Of a stretch of 64,000 nucleotides of DNA, positions 24,043 to 31,428 are shown piece after piece (positions within the stretch are counted from its first letter, which is position 1; each line of letters starts with the position of its first letter). Source of the stretch: Actinomadura sp. K4S16 (GTDB lineage: Bacteria; Actinomycetota; Actinomycetes; Streptosporangiales; Streptosporangiaceae); contig NZ_BDDE01000010.1 in the NCBI RefSeq assembly GCF_008327685.1, forward strand, positions 682,001 to 746,000, in the 5' to 3' direction. A program made the position numbers and the translations under genes. The notes under the pieces were generated by a model. It worked only from the letters and a program-made list of their open reading frames with translations. It was not told where the DNA came from and did not search any database.

Positions 24043-25089
24043 ATGGTCGTCGTCATGGCCCCGGAGGCCAGCGAAGCGGATGTCAGAGCCGTCGTCTCAC
24101 TGGTCGAGACGGCGGGAGGCGACGCCTTCATCAGCCGCGGCGTGGAGCGGACCATCGTCGGGCTGGTGGGCGACGTCCAGCAGTTCGGCACGCTGAACCT
24201 GCGCGGCATGCGCGGCGTCAGCGACGTCATCCGTATCTCGGCGCCCTACAAGCTGGTGAGCCGCGAGAACCACGGCGAACGCTCGGTAGTCCGGGTCGGC
24301 GGGGTGCCCATCGGCCCCGGCACCATGACGCTGATCGCCGGCCCGTGCGCGGTGGAGACCCCCGAGCAGACCCTCGGCGCGGCGCAGATGGCGCAGGCCG
24401 CGGGCGCGACGCTGCTGCGCGGGGGCGCGTTCAAGCCGCGGACGTCCCCTTACGCGTTCCAGGGCCTCGGGGAGGCGGGGCTGCGGATCCTCGCCGACGT
24501 CCGCGAGGAGACCGGCATGCCGATCGTCACCGAGGTCGTGGACGCCGCCGACGTCGACCTCGTCGCCTCCTACGCCGACATGCTGCAGATCGGCACCCGC
24601 AACGCGCAGAACTTCGCCCTCCTGCAGGCGGCCGGCGAGTCCGGCAAGCCGGTCATGCTGAAGCGCGGCATGAACGGGACGATCGAGGAGTGGCTGATGG
24701 CCGCCGAGTACGTCGCGCAGCGCGGCAACCTCGACATCGTGCTGTGCGAGCGGGGCATCCGCACCTTCGAGCGCGCGACCCGCAACACCCTCGACATCTC
24801 CGCGGTGCCGGTGGCGCAGCGCCTCTCCCACCTGCCGGTGATCGTGGACCCGTCGCACTCGGGCGGCAGCCGCGACCTCGTCCTGCCGCTGACCCGCGCG
24901 GCGATCGCGGTCGGCGCCGACGGCGTGATCATCGACGTGCACCCGCACCCGGAGACCGCGCTGTGCGACGGCTCGCAGGCCCTGGTGGACGGCGACCTGC
25001 GCGAGCTCGCCAAGCTCGTCCGCGACCTGCCCCCGATCGTCGGCCGCTCCCTCACCAGGAGCGAGGACCCCGACGCCGTCCCCGCGTGA
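24043..25089 (+). CDS. aroF: 3-deoxy-7-phosphoheptulonate (DAHP) synthase, type I-beta
   Basis: A 348-residue enzyme joining phosphoenolpyruvate and erythrose 4-phosphate, the first step to aromatic amino acids. The N-terminal 70 residues form the ferredoxin-like domain (VRAVVSLVETAGGDAFISRG...) used for feedback control in type I-beta enzymes. The barrel has IAGPCAVE, RGGAFKPRTSPYAFQG, GTRNAQNF, LKRGMNGT, LCERGIRTF and VDPSHSGGSRD, all substrate or metal motifs. AAGGAGAGG lies 11 nt upstream of ATG 24043; ATG 24055 is an alternative. Transcription is probably attenuated by the aromatic leader. Confidence 0.93.
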   Translation: MVVVMAPEASEADVRAVVSLVETAGGDAFISRGVERTIVGLVGDVQQFGTLNLRGMRGVSDVIRISAPYKLVSRENHGERSVVRVGGVPIGPGTMTLIAGPCAVETPEQTLGAAQMAQAAGATLLRGGAFKPRTSPYAFQGLGEAGLRILADVREETGMPIVTEVVDAADVDLVASYADMLQIGTRNAQNFALLQAAGESGKPVMLKRGMNGTIEEWLMAAEYVAQRGNLDIVLCERGIRTFERATRNTLDISAVPVAQRLSHLPVIVDPSHSGGSRDLVLPLTRAAIAVGADGVIIDVHPHPETALCDGSQALVDGDLRELAKLVRDLPPIVGRSLTRSEDPDAVPA

Positions 25090-25119
25090 CCGCGCGTCCC
25101 CGCCTGACCCGGTAGCGGG

Positions 25120-25125
25120 TATCGT
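25120..25125 (+). promoter_or_regulatory. -10 box before the second short upstream ORF
   Basis: TATCGT ends 8 nt before ATG 25134, again a leaderless layout. Confidence 0.4.
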
Positions 25126-25133
25126 CCTGAACC

Positions 25134-25175
25134 ATGGCTTACTGGGCACCTGATTGCGGACCGCCGCGCTCCTGA
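25134..25175 (+). CDS. Candidate 13-codon leader peptide before EamA transporter
   Basis: ATG 25134 opens a short frame encoding MAYWAPDCGPPRS and stopping at TGA 25173-25175. It follows a -10 box directly and precedes a GC-rich stem (25156-25192) that overlaps its own 3' half. The layout mirrors the aromatic leader upstream, with Tyr-Trp at codons 3-4 and a Cys at codon 8. A role in controlling the EamA permease by ribosome stalling is an inference. Confidence 0.5.
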   Translation: MAYWAPDCGPPRS

Positions 25176-25192
25176 CGGGGCGCGGCGACCGC
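25156..25192 (+). other. GC-rich stem in the EamA leader
   Basis: GCCGCGC (25163-25169) pairs with GCGCGGC (25180-25186), and GCGG (25156-25159) with CCGC (25189-25192), with a small internal loop. It could act as a terminator or as a stem sensed by a stalled ribosome. Confidence 0.5.
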
Positions 25193-25301
25193 ATTCCCTG
25201 CTGATCACGACACGGCCCGGCGCGAGCGTGCGCCCGGCCGCGCCGTCCTGCGCCCCGAATCCGGACCATCTCCTCCGATTCGAGCCCAGGAGCCCTTCTC
25301 C

Positions 25302-26270
25302 GTGTCGCACAACACCTCTCTTCGGCGCGCGTCCGAAAAGCCTTCGCCCGCCCGCGCCCGGCGCGGCGGCGCCGACGTCCTGCTGGCGGCCGCCCTCTGG
25401 GGGACGACCGGCACCGTCCGCACGTTCGCGGACGGCGCCTCCCCCTACTCGGTCGCCGCGGTCCGCATCGTCATCGGCGGGCTGGTGCTGCTGGCCCTCG
25501 CCGCGTCCACGCGCGGCGGCGCCGGGCTGCGCCGCCTGCTGGGCGACCGCCGCAACCTGCCGCTCGTCGGCATCGGCGCGGTCTCCATCGCCGTCTACCA
25601 GACGGCGTTCTTCGTCGCCGCGGGCCGTACCGGCGTCGCGGTCGGCACCGTCGTCACGATCGGGAGCGCGCCCGTGTTCAGCGGCGTGCTCGGGCTGCTC
25701 GCGCGCCGGGCCGTCCTGACCGGGCGGTGGACGCTCGCCACGGCGGGCGCCGTCGCGGGCTGCGCGCTGCTCGTCGGCGGCGGCCGGGACGCGGGCGCCG
25801 AGCCGCTCGGCATCGGGCTGGCGCTGCTGTCCGGGCTGTCGTACGCGGTGTACGCGACGGTGGCGTCCGTCCTCATCACCCGCGGCGAGGAGGACCGGGC
25901 CGTCGCCGCGGCGCTGTTCGGGGCGGCGGCCGTCCCGCTGCTCCCCGTCCTGCTCGCCGGGCCGACGGGCTGGCTGCTCACCGGGAGCGGCTCGCTCATC
26001 GCGCTCTACCTCGGCGTGGTCACCACGGGCGGCGGCTACCTGCTGTTCGCCCGGGGCCTGCGCACGACGCCCGCCACGACGGCGACGACCCTGACCCTCG
26101 CGGAGCCGGCGGTGGCAGCGGTGCTCGGCACGGCCCTGCTGGGCGAGCGGCTGGGCGGCGCGGCGCTGGGCGGCCTCGTGCTGCTGGCGGCGAGCCTCGT
26201 GGTCCTCGTGGCGCCCGGGCGGCGGCGCGGCCGCCGCTCGGGCGCACAGGGCGGTAACGAATTGGTCTGA
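25302..26270 (+). CDS. EamA-family transporter
   Basis: A 322-residue permease with two EamA repeats and ten membrane segments: VLLAAALWGTTGTVRTFA opens repeat 1, and ALLSGLSYAVYATVASVLI and GGGYLLFARGLRTTPATTATTLTLAEPAVAAVLG are typical of repeat 2. GTG 25302 follows AGGAG by 9 nt. The C-terminus is Arg-rich. The substrate is not evident; control by a short upstream ORF containing Tyr-Trp may hint at an aromatic compound. It is not an obvious paralogue of the permease at 14024. Confidence 0.87.
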   Translation: MSHNTSLRRASEKPSPARARRGGADVLLAAALWGTTGTVRTFADGASPYSVAAVRIVIGGLVLLALAASTRGGAGLRRLLGDRRNLPLVGIGAVSIAVYQTAFFVAAGRTGVAVGTVVTIGSAPVFSGVLGLLARRAVLTGRWTLATAGAVAGCALLVGGGRDAGAEPLGIGLALLSGLSYAVYATVASVLITRGEEDRAVAAALFGAAAVPLLPVLLAGPTGWLLTGSGSLIALYLGVVTTGGGYLLFARGLRTTPATTATTLTLAEPAVAAVLGTALLGERLGGAALGGLVLLAASLVVLVAPGRRRGRRSGAQGGNELV

Positions 26271-26298
26271 ACCATTGGCCGGGCGCGGCGCGGCGAGG

Positions 26299-27213
26299 AT
26301 GATGACCGGCATGACGACGGGAGATGGTGACGCCGGGGGGCGGCTCTTCCCGGAGGACCTGGACGGGGTCGACCCGGTCGCCGCGGTGCTGCTGGCGGAT
26401 GCCCGCCGCGCCCTGTCCGCCTACCCGGAACTGGTGGCCCTGGGGGCCGTGTTCGCGGCCGCCGAGCAGGTTCCGGGCGGCTGGCAGGTCGTGACCCCGT
26501 TCGACCCGCTGCCGCAGGGCACGCGCGAGATCCTCGCCGACCATCTGGAGGACCGGGCGGCGCCCGGCTCCGGCGCGGCGGCGCGCGGGCTCGCGGCCGC
26601 GGCCCGGACGCTGCGGCACGAGCCGGCCGACGAGGTGGCCGCGGGCGGGCGGCGGTTCCGGATCGTGCGGATCGAGCAGCTGGTCCGCACCGGCCCGGAC
26701 GGGCCCGAGCCGCCCCGCCCGACCGACCTGGACCCGCTGCCCGCGGCCGGGCGCGTCCCGCCCGCCCGCGCGTACGAGCTGCTGCCGGAGGACGGCCCGG
26801 CGTCCGACCTCGCGACCGCCGAGCTGCTCTGCCAGGTGCTGGACGCGGCGGCGGCCACGGGGAGCGAGCCGTCCGGCGCGTTCCTCACCCCGGTCGCGCT
26901 GGCGCCCGCGTTCACCGTCGCCGAGCGCGGCGAGCGGCGCTGGCGGCCCGTGGGCCGGCTGTACGACGCGCCGCAGCAGGCCCGCGACTCGCTGGCCACC
27001 TACTTCAGGCACGTGGTGCCCGCGGTGGAGAGCCCGGCCGCGGTGGACGTCGCCCGGTTCGCCGAGGCGGCGGAGCTGATGGAGGACCGCACGCGCCGCA
27101 ACGGCATCGCCGTCGCGGGGCGCCGCTTCCGGATCGTCCGCATCGAGCGGATCACCCTGCTGGGCCCGGACGGCCCCGAGCCCCCGCGCCGGACGGACTT
27201 CGACGCCCGCTGA
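26299..27213 (+). CDS. DUF5954-like protein with internal repeat
   Basis: A 304-residue soluble protein that I believe belongs to DUF5954, known mainly from actinomycetes, with no established function. The motif GRRFRIVRIE followed by a GPDGPEPPR segment and TDxD occurs twice, near residues 115-145 and 275-304, which points to an internal duplication. ATGs at 26299, 26302 and 26311 are all possible. It overlaps no neighbour; its promoter region contains an imperfect copy of the DasR motif (26263-26274). Confidence 0.6.
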   Translation: MMTGMTTGDGDAGGRLFPEDLDGVDPVAAVLLADARRALSAYPELVALGAVFAAAEQVPGGWQVVTPFDPLPQGTREILADHLEDRAAPGSGAAARGLAAAARTLRHEPADEVAAGGRRFRIVRIEQLVRTGPDGPEPPRPTDLDPLPAAGRVPPARAYELLPEDGPASDLATAELLCQVLDAAAATGSEPSGAFLTPVALAPAFTVAERGERRWRPVGRLYDAPQQARDSLATYFRHVVPAVESPAAVDVARFAEAAELMEDRTRRNGIAVAGRRFRIVRIERITLLGPDGPEPPRRTDFDAR

Positions 27214-27571
27214 CCCGCCCGCACACCCGACACCCACTCGGCCAGGCGGCCCGCCGGGCCGGGGCGGCCAGGCCCACCGGGCCAGATCAGGCCAGGCGAG
27301 CCGGGTGGAACGCCCCGGTCCGAGGCGGGGCGAGATCGGACAACCCCGGGTCGAAGCCGCGCGCCGGACCGCGCGGATCAAAGCGGCCCGGCGCGAGGCG
27401 ACCTGGAACCTGTCTCGAACTGGCCTCGCCACGCGCGCGAACGCGTGACCTGGCCGGTGGAGCGAAGCCGGAGGCGAGCGGAACCGGGCAGATCGCGAAG
27501 CGATGCCGCGTTCGCCCAGGCCCGGTCACGCAGCGAGCCGCCAGGCGAGCGAAGTGGGCCGGGACTGTTTG
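27214..27571. other. Intergenic region with dispersed repeat sequence
   Basis: No gene is seen between the convergent DUF5954-like and thiI genes. The second half (27457-27555) is rich in short GCGAAGC/GCGAGC units and includes a third copy of the repeat seen near 18000. No clear terminator was found. Confidence 0.6.
27526..27553 (+). repeat. Dispersed intergenic repeat, copy 3 (partial)
   Basis: This copy contains CGCAGCGAGCCGCCAGGCGAG followed by CGAAG, matching the 3' halves of the copies at 17957 and 18094. The preceding 70 bases carry related GGAGCGAAGCC and GATCGCGAAGCGAT pieces. Confidence 0.6.
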
Positions 27572-28798
27572 TCACACAGCGCCGTAGGCGGGGCGGTGCT
27601 CCTGGACGGACGCGGCGAGCTGGTCGGCGAGCTCGCCGACGTCGAGGCGCTTCTCGATCTGGCGCAGGTCGCCGATCTTGGCCCGGGTCTCGGCGCGGCG
27701 GGGCGCGAGCAGGGTGCAGCAGTCCTCGTCGGGCAGCTCGGAGATCGTCAGGGTCCGGATGCGGCGCGCCTGGTCCATGATCTCGACCTTGTCCATGCCG
27801 ACGAGGGGCCGCAGGATCGGCAGCTCGACGGCGTCGTCCAGCGCGGTGATGTTGGCGAGGGTCTGGCTGGACACCTGCCCGAGCGCGTCACCGGTGATCA
27901 GCGCGGAGCCGCGCAGCCGGCGGGCGAGGACCTCGCCGGTGCGCAGCATCAGCCGGCGCTGCGCGATCACCGCGAGCCGGTCGGCGCCGGACGACTTGAT
28001 CTGCTGCTGCGCCTTGCCGAACGGCACGACGAACAGCCGGGACCCGCCCTGGAACTTGTCCAGCTCGCGGACCAGCGCGTACGCCTTGTAGATCGACTCG
28101 GGGCCGGTGAACGGCATGCCGGAGAAGTGCAGGTAGTCGACCCGCAGGCCGCGGCGCATCATCCGGTACGCGGCGACGGGCGAGTCGATGCCGCCCGACA
28201 TCAGCACCAGGCCGCGGCCGCTCATCCCGACGGGCAGGCCGCCCTGCCCGGGCAGGCCGCCGGAGTAGACGAACACCTCGTCGCGGTCGACCTCGATCGA
28301 GAGGGTGTGCTCGGGGTCCTTGAGCCGGACGGGCTGGCCGTAGCGGGCGGCGACGAGCGCGCCGACGTGCCGGTCGAGCTCGGTGGAGGTCATCGGGAAC
28401 CGCTTGTCGCGGCGCCGCGACCGGACGGCGAACGTGCCGGTCCGGCCGTCCATGAGCTCCAGGGCGGCGCGCTCGACGCTGGCGACGTCCTTGCCGACCC
28501 GCCAGGCGCGGTGCGCCCACACGATGCCCATGACGTCGGTGATCCGCTGCGCGATCCGCTCCATGGTGGCGAGATCAGCACCGGATCGACGGACGATGAA
28601 GACGCCGTGCCGCCGGACGACGTCCACCCGGGCGATCGGCCGGACGGCGGTGCGCACGTTGTCGGCGAGGCGGCGCTCGAACTGCTCGCGGTTCTTGCCC
28701 TTGAGGACGACCTCGCCCAGTTTGAGCAGGACGCACGGCTCGCCGTCGACCGGCGACTGCTCCCGGACGTCCGCCGGCGCGGTGTCGAGCGTGGTCAT
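27572..28798 (-). CDS. thiI: tRNA 4-thiouridine synthase ThiI (no rhodanese domain)
   Basis: A 408-residue enzyme with an N-terminal ferredoxin-like/THUMP region (LKLGEVVLKGKNREQFERRL, about 20-170) and a PP-loop ATPase domain with LVLMSGGIDSPVAAYRMMRRG. It adenylates U8 of tRNA for sulfur insertion. The C-terminal rhodanese domain of E. coli ThiI is absent, as in many Gram-positive enzymes. A DEDCC motif near residue 363 may provide thiols. Since thiG here needs ThiS thiocarboxylate, a thiazole role is possible but not required. Confidence 0.93.
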   Translation of the reverse strand: MTTLDTAPADVREQSPVDGEPCVLLKLGEVVLKGKNREQFERRLADNVRTAVRPIARVDVVRRHGVFIVRRSGADLATMERIAQRITDVMGIVWAHRAWRVGKDVASVERAALELMDGRTGTFAVRSRRRDKRFPMTSTELDRHVGALVAARYGQPVRLKDPEHTLSIEVDRDEVFVYSGGLPGQGGLPVGMSGRGLVLMSGGIDSPVAAYRMMRRGLRVDYLHFSGMPFTGPESIYKAYALVRELDKFQGGSRLFVVPFGKAQQQIKSSGADRLAVIAQRRLMLRTGEVLARRLRGSALITGDALGQVSSQTLANITALDDAVELPILRPLVGMDKVEIMDQARRIRTLTISELPDEDCCTLLAPRRAETRAKIGDLRQIEKRLDVGELADQLAASVQEHRPAYGAV

Positions 28799-28812
28799 GC
28801 GGGATCCTCCTG

Positions 28813-28918
28813 GCGGGAACAGGGTCGAACGAACAAGATGGACGAACAGGGTGGAAGCGGGGAACTTCCAGTGTGGCCCAGAGAAGGCAACACCGCGACC
28901 CGGAATCCCTGTTCCCGC
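28813..28918. other. Widely spaced 12-bp inverted repeat between pfp and thiI
   Basis: GCGGGAACAGGG (28813-28824) and CCCTGTTCCCGC (28907-28918) are perfect complements separated by 82 bases. They flank the whole pfp-thiI intergenic space and could form a long stem in the transcript or mark paired operators. Confidence 0.45.
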
Positions 28919-28927
28919 GCGGGCGGA

Positions 28928-29953
28928 TCAGCCGAAGAAGACCTCGGCCTCGGAGTAGCGCTCCAGCGGGACGGTCTTGAGCTCCTTGGTGGCCTCGTCG
29001 AGCCCGACCCGGATGATGCTCGTGCCCTGGAGGGCCACCATCTTGCCGTAGTCGCCGTCCTTGACGGCGTCGATGGCCTGGAGGCCGAAGCGGGTGGCGA
29101 GGACCCGGTCGAACGCGGTGGGGGTGCCGCCGCGCTGGATGTGCCCGAGCACGGTGGCGCGGGCCTCCTTGCCGGTGCGCTTCTCGATCTCGTCGGCGAG
29201 GGCCTGCCCGATGCCGCCGAGCCGGACGTGGCCGAACGCGTCCCGCTCCCCGGTCTGCAGCTGCATCTGGCCGTCGATCGGGTGCGCGCCCTCCGACACC
29301 ACGATGATCGGCGCGTAGCGGGTCTTGAACCGGCTCTCCACGTACTCGCAGACCTTCTCGATGTCGAAGGGCCGCTCGGGGATGAGGATGACGTTGGCGC
29401 CGGCGGCCATGCCGACGTGCAGCGCGATCCAGCCCGCGTGCCGGCCCATGACCTCGCAGATCAGCGCGCGGTGGTGGCTCTCGGCGGTGGTGTGCAGCCG
29501 GTCGACGGCCTCCATGCCGATGTTCACCGCGGTGTCGAAGCCGAAGGTGTAGTCGGTCGCGTTCAGGTCGTTGTCGATCGTCTTCGGGACGCCGACGACG
29601 TTGACGCCGTTGGCGTACAGCTCGCGCGCGACGCCGAGGGTGTCCTCGCCGCCGATGGCGATCAGCGCGTCCACGCCGAGGCCGGCGAGGTTGTCCTTGA
29701 TCCGCTCGACGCCGCCCTCGACCTTGACCGGGTTGGTCCGCGAGGAGCCGAGGATCGTCCCGCCGCGCGGCAGGATCCCGCGCACGGCCTGGACGTCGAG
29801 GGCCACGGTGTCGCCTTCGAGCGGCCCGCGCCAGCCGGCCCGGAACCCGACGAACTCGTAGCCGTAGACCTGGACGCCCTTGCGGACGACCGCGCGGATC
29901 ACCGCGTTCAGGCCGGGGCAGTCGCCGCCCCCGGTCAGCACTCCGACGCGCAT
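28928..29953 (-). CDS. pfp: Phosphofructokinase with pyrophosphate-type active site
   Basis: A 341-residue group III phosphofructokinase. The nucleotide-binding GGG, GGEDT at 101-105 and PKTIDNDL at 123-130 are visible. Asp 104 and Lys 124 are the residues that in known enzymes mark pyrophosphate as phosphoryl donor (ATP enzymes have Gly at both places), as in Amycolatopsis methanolica PPi-PFK. The catalytic Asp is in TIDND. The enzyme would phosphorylate fructose 6-phosphate reversibly. ATG 29953 starts at the family's MRVGVLTGGG; an ATG at 29974 adds seven residues. A DasR-type operator lies 107 bp upstream. Confidence 0.9.
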   Translation of the reverse strand: MRVGVLTGGGDCPGLNAVIRAVVRKGVQVYGYEFVGFRAGWRGPLEGDTVALDVQAVRGILPRGGTILGSSRTNPVKVEGGVERIKDNLAGLGVDALIAIGGEDTLGVARELYANGVNVVGVPKTIDNDLNATDYTFGFDTAVNIGMEAVDRLHTTAESHHRALICEVMGRHAGWIALHVGMAAGANVILIPERPFDIEKVCEYVESRFKTRYAPIIVVSEGAHPIDGQMQLQTGERDAFGHVRLGGIGQALADEIEKRTGKEARATVLGHIQRGGTPTAFDRVLATRFGLQAIDAVKDGDYGKMVALQGTSIIRVGLDEATKELKTVPLERYSEAEVFFG

Positions 29954-30059
29954 GCCGTCACCTTCTCCCGCCACCGGACTCCTCCCTCGATCGAGGTTTC
30001 CAGACTAGTCGCCGCACGCGGCGGCACGGGCCTTCCGAAAGGTCCCGGCGCGCCGACAT

Positions 30060-30071
30060 TGGTCTAGACCA
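30060..30071. promoter_or_regulatory. DasR-type operator (dre core)
   Basis: TGGTCTAGACCA is a perfect palindrome identical to the 12-bp core of the DasR-responsive element (consensus ACTGGTCTAGACCACT). It sits 107 bp upstream of the phosphofructokinase start and 50 bp past the 30120-30569 gene. DasR is the GntR-family repressor of N-acetylglucosamine use in actinomycetes; its gene is not in the window. Confidence 0.75.
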
Positions 30072-30119
30072 TAGCCCGTCGCGGGCGCCGGCGGCACACC
30101 GTTCGCCCGGACCGCCGCC

Positions 30120-30569
30120 TCAGCCGGACGGGCCCCGGCCGAGGACGCGGACCCGCCCCCGGAACAGCACCGCCGCTCCCCCGGGCAGGCGCCGCACCGC
30201 CGCCCGGCGCGGGCGCGGCGGCTCCCGCCCGTCATAGGACCACCGGACCTCGGCCAGCGCCAGTTCCCGCGCCGCGTCGCCGGCGAGCCGGTCCCGGTGC
30301 TCGCGCGCGAAGTCCCAGCCGTCCCGGAAGGAGCCGCGCGTCGGGCGCTCGGCCGCCCACGCCGCGAAGGCCCCCTTCCAGGACGCCCCGTAGGAGGCGG
30401 CCAGCGCGGGCCAGGCGCGGGCGACCTCGCCGGCGCGCTTGAGCAGGATCCCGTGCGCGGCCGCCCGCACCGCCCCGGCGTCGAACCCGTCCGGGAGCGG
30501 CCCGCCCGCCGTCATCGCCCGGACGAGCGCCTCCTGCGCCGCCGCCAGCCCGGCGTCGAACCCGCTCAT
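30120..30569 (-). CDS. Small partner protein of the DUF692 cassette
   Basis: A 149-residue, Ala/Arg-rich, mostly helical protein without membrane segments. Residues 1-110 look like a compact helical domain (AAQEALVRAMTAGGPLPDGFD, RAGEVARAWPALAASYGASW, RDGWDFAREHRDRL), and a basic strand-rich tail follows. Its place directly after the DUF692 gene parallels HvfC/DUF2063-type partners in other DUF692 clusters, and I recall a similar domain fused to DUF692 in some Streptomyces proteins. A role in presenting the substrate to the enzyme is an inference. Confidence 0.65.
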   Translation of the reverse strand: MSGFDAGLAAAQEALVRAMTAGGPLPDGFDAGAVRAAAHGILLKRAGEVARAWPALAASYGASWKGAFAAWAAERPTRGSFRDGWDFAREHRDRLAGDAARELALAEVRWSYDGREPPRPRRAAVRRLPGGAAVLFRGRVRVLGRGPSG

Positions 30570-30621
30570 GCCCCTGATCCGCTCATGCCCCTGATCCGCT
30601 CATGCGTTCCGATCCGCTCAT
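30567..30621 (-). repeat. Tandem 17-bp repeat containing repeated start codons
   Basis: Between the DUF692 gene and its partner, ATGAGCGGATC occurs three times (ATG at 30619-30621, 30601-30603 and 30584-30586) and a fourth, variant ATGAGCGGGTT at 30567-30569 is the accepted start of the partner. Spacing is 17-18 bp. The first ATG overlaps the DUF692 stop as ATGA. Confidence 0.7.
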
Positions 30622-31427
30622 GTGACGGGCGCCAGTCCGGAGGCGGCGGCGATGGCGTCCAGCTCGGCCCGCAGCTCCGCGGCGGGCGGGTAGCGGCCGT
30701 CGCGCTCCAGCAGCAGGCCGGGCGGCCGGTGCCGCGTGCACAGCTCCCCGACCAGGTCCAGGACCTCGGCGGGGACGGCGGCGGCATGCGTGTCGTGGTA
30801 CCGCCCGCCCTCTTCCGAGCCGCCGGCGACGTGGCAGTAGGCGATGCGGTCGAGCGGCAGGCGGTCGAGGAGGCGGACGGGGTCCTCGCCCCGGTTGCGG
30901 GCGTTGGCGTACACGTTGGCGACGTCCAGCAGCAGGAGGGCACCGGTGCGCTCCAGCAGCTCGGTCAGGAAGTCGGCCTCGGTGAACTCGGCGTCCGGCC
31001 AGTCGAAGAGCGTGGCGATGGGCTCCAAGGCGAGCGGGACGGGCAGCTCCGCCTGCGTGCGGCGGATGTTGGCGGTCAGCGCGTCCAGGGCGGCCCGGGT
31101 GCGCGGCACCGGCAGCAGGTGCCCGGCCTCGACGCCGCCCGCGCGGACGAACGCGACGTGCTCGCTCACCAGCGGCGCGCCGAGCGCCTCGGCGCAGGCG
31201 GCCAGGTGCGCGACGCGCTCGGCGGCCACGGGCTCGGCGCCGCCGAGCGACAGCCGAACCCCGTGCGGGACGATCATCGCGCCGCGGTCGCGCAGCGCGA
31301 GCAGCTCGGGCGCGGGCCCCGCCGGATGCACCGACTCGGCGATCACCTCGGCGAACCGCAGCCCCGGCAGGGCGCCCACGAACCCGGCGATCTCGGGGCG
31401 CCAGCCGATCCCCACGCCCAGCCGCAC
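30618..31427 (-). CDS. DUF692 multinuclear iron oxidative enzyme (MNIO family)
   Basis: A 269-residue TIM-barrel protein of the family that includes MbnB and TglH, iron enzymes that oxidatively modify cysteine in ribosomal peptides. Candidate metal ligands and core motifs are PHGVRLSLGG (His 55), VSEHVAFVR (His 90), LALEPIATL (Glu 135), LLLDVANVYANARN (Asp 168, Asn 171), YCHVAGG (His 199), YHDTH (211-214) and LLLERDGRYP (Glu 241). GTG 31427 is chosen: GGGAG lies 5 nt upstream inside the preceding gene's last codons, giving tight coupling. A longer frame from 31532 reads through low-complexity Ala and is not believed. Confidence 0.88.
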   Translation of the reverse strand: MRLGVGIGWRPEIAGFVGALPGLRFAEVIAESVHPAGPAPELLALRDRGAMIVPHGVRLSLGGAEPVAAERVAHLAACAEALGAPLVSEHVAFVRAGGVEAGHLLPVPRTRAALDALTANIRRTQAELPVPLALEPIATLFDWPDAEFTEADFLTELLERTGALLLLDVANVYANARNRGEDPVRLLDRLPLDRIAYCHVAGGSEEGGRYHDTHAAAVPAEVLDLVGELCTRHRPPGLLLERDGRYPPAAELRAELDAIAAASGLAPVT

Positions 31428-31428
31428 G

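Noticed and set aside
26263..26274. Second DasR-like site, TGGTCTGAACCA
   Set aside because: The two central bases differ from the dre core, and the sequence overlaps the stop codon of the EamA gene; too weak to call.
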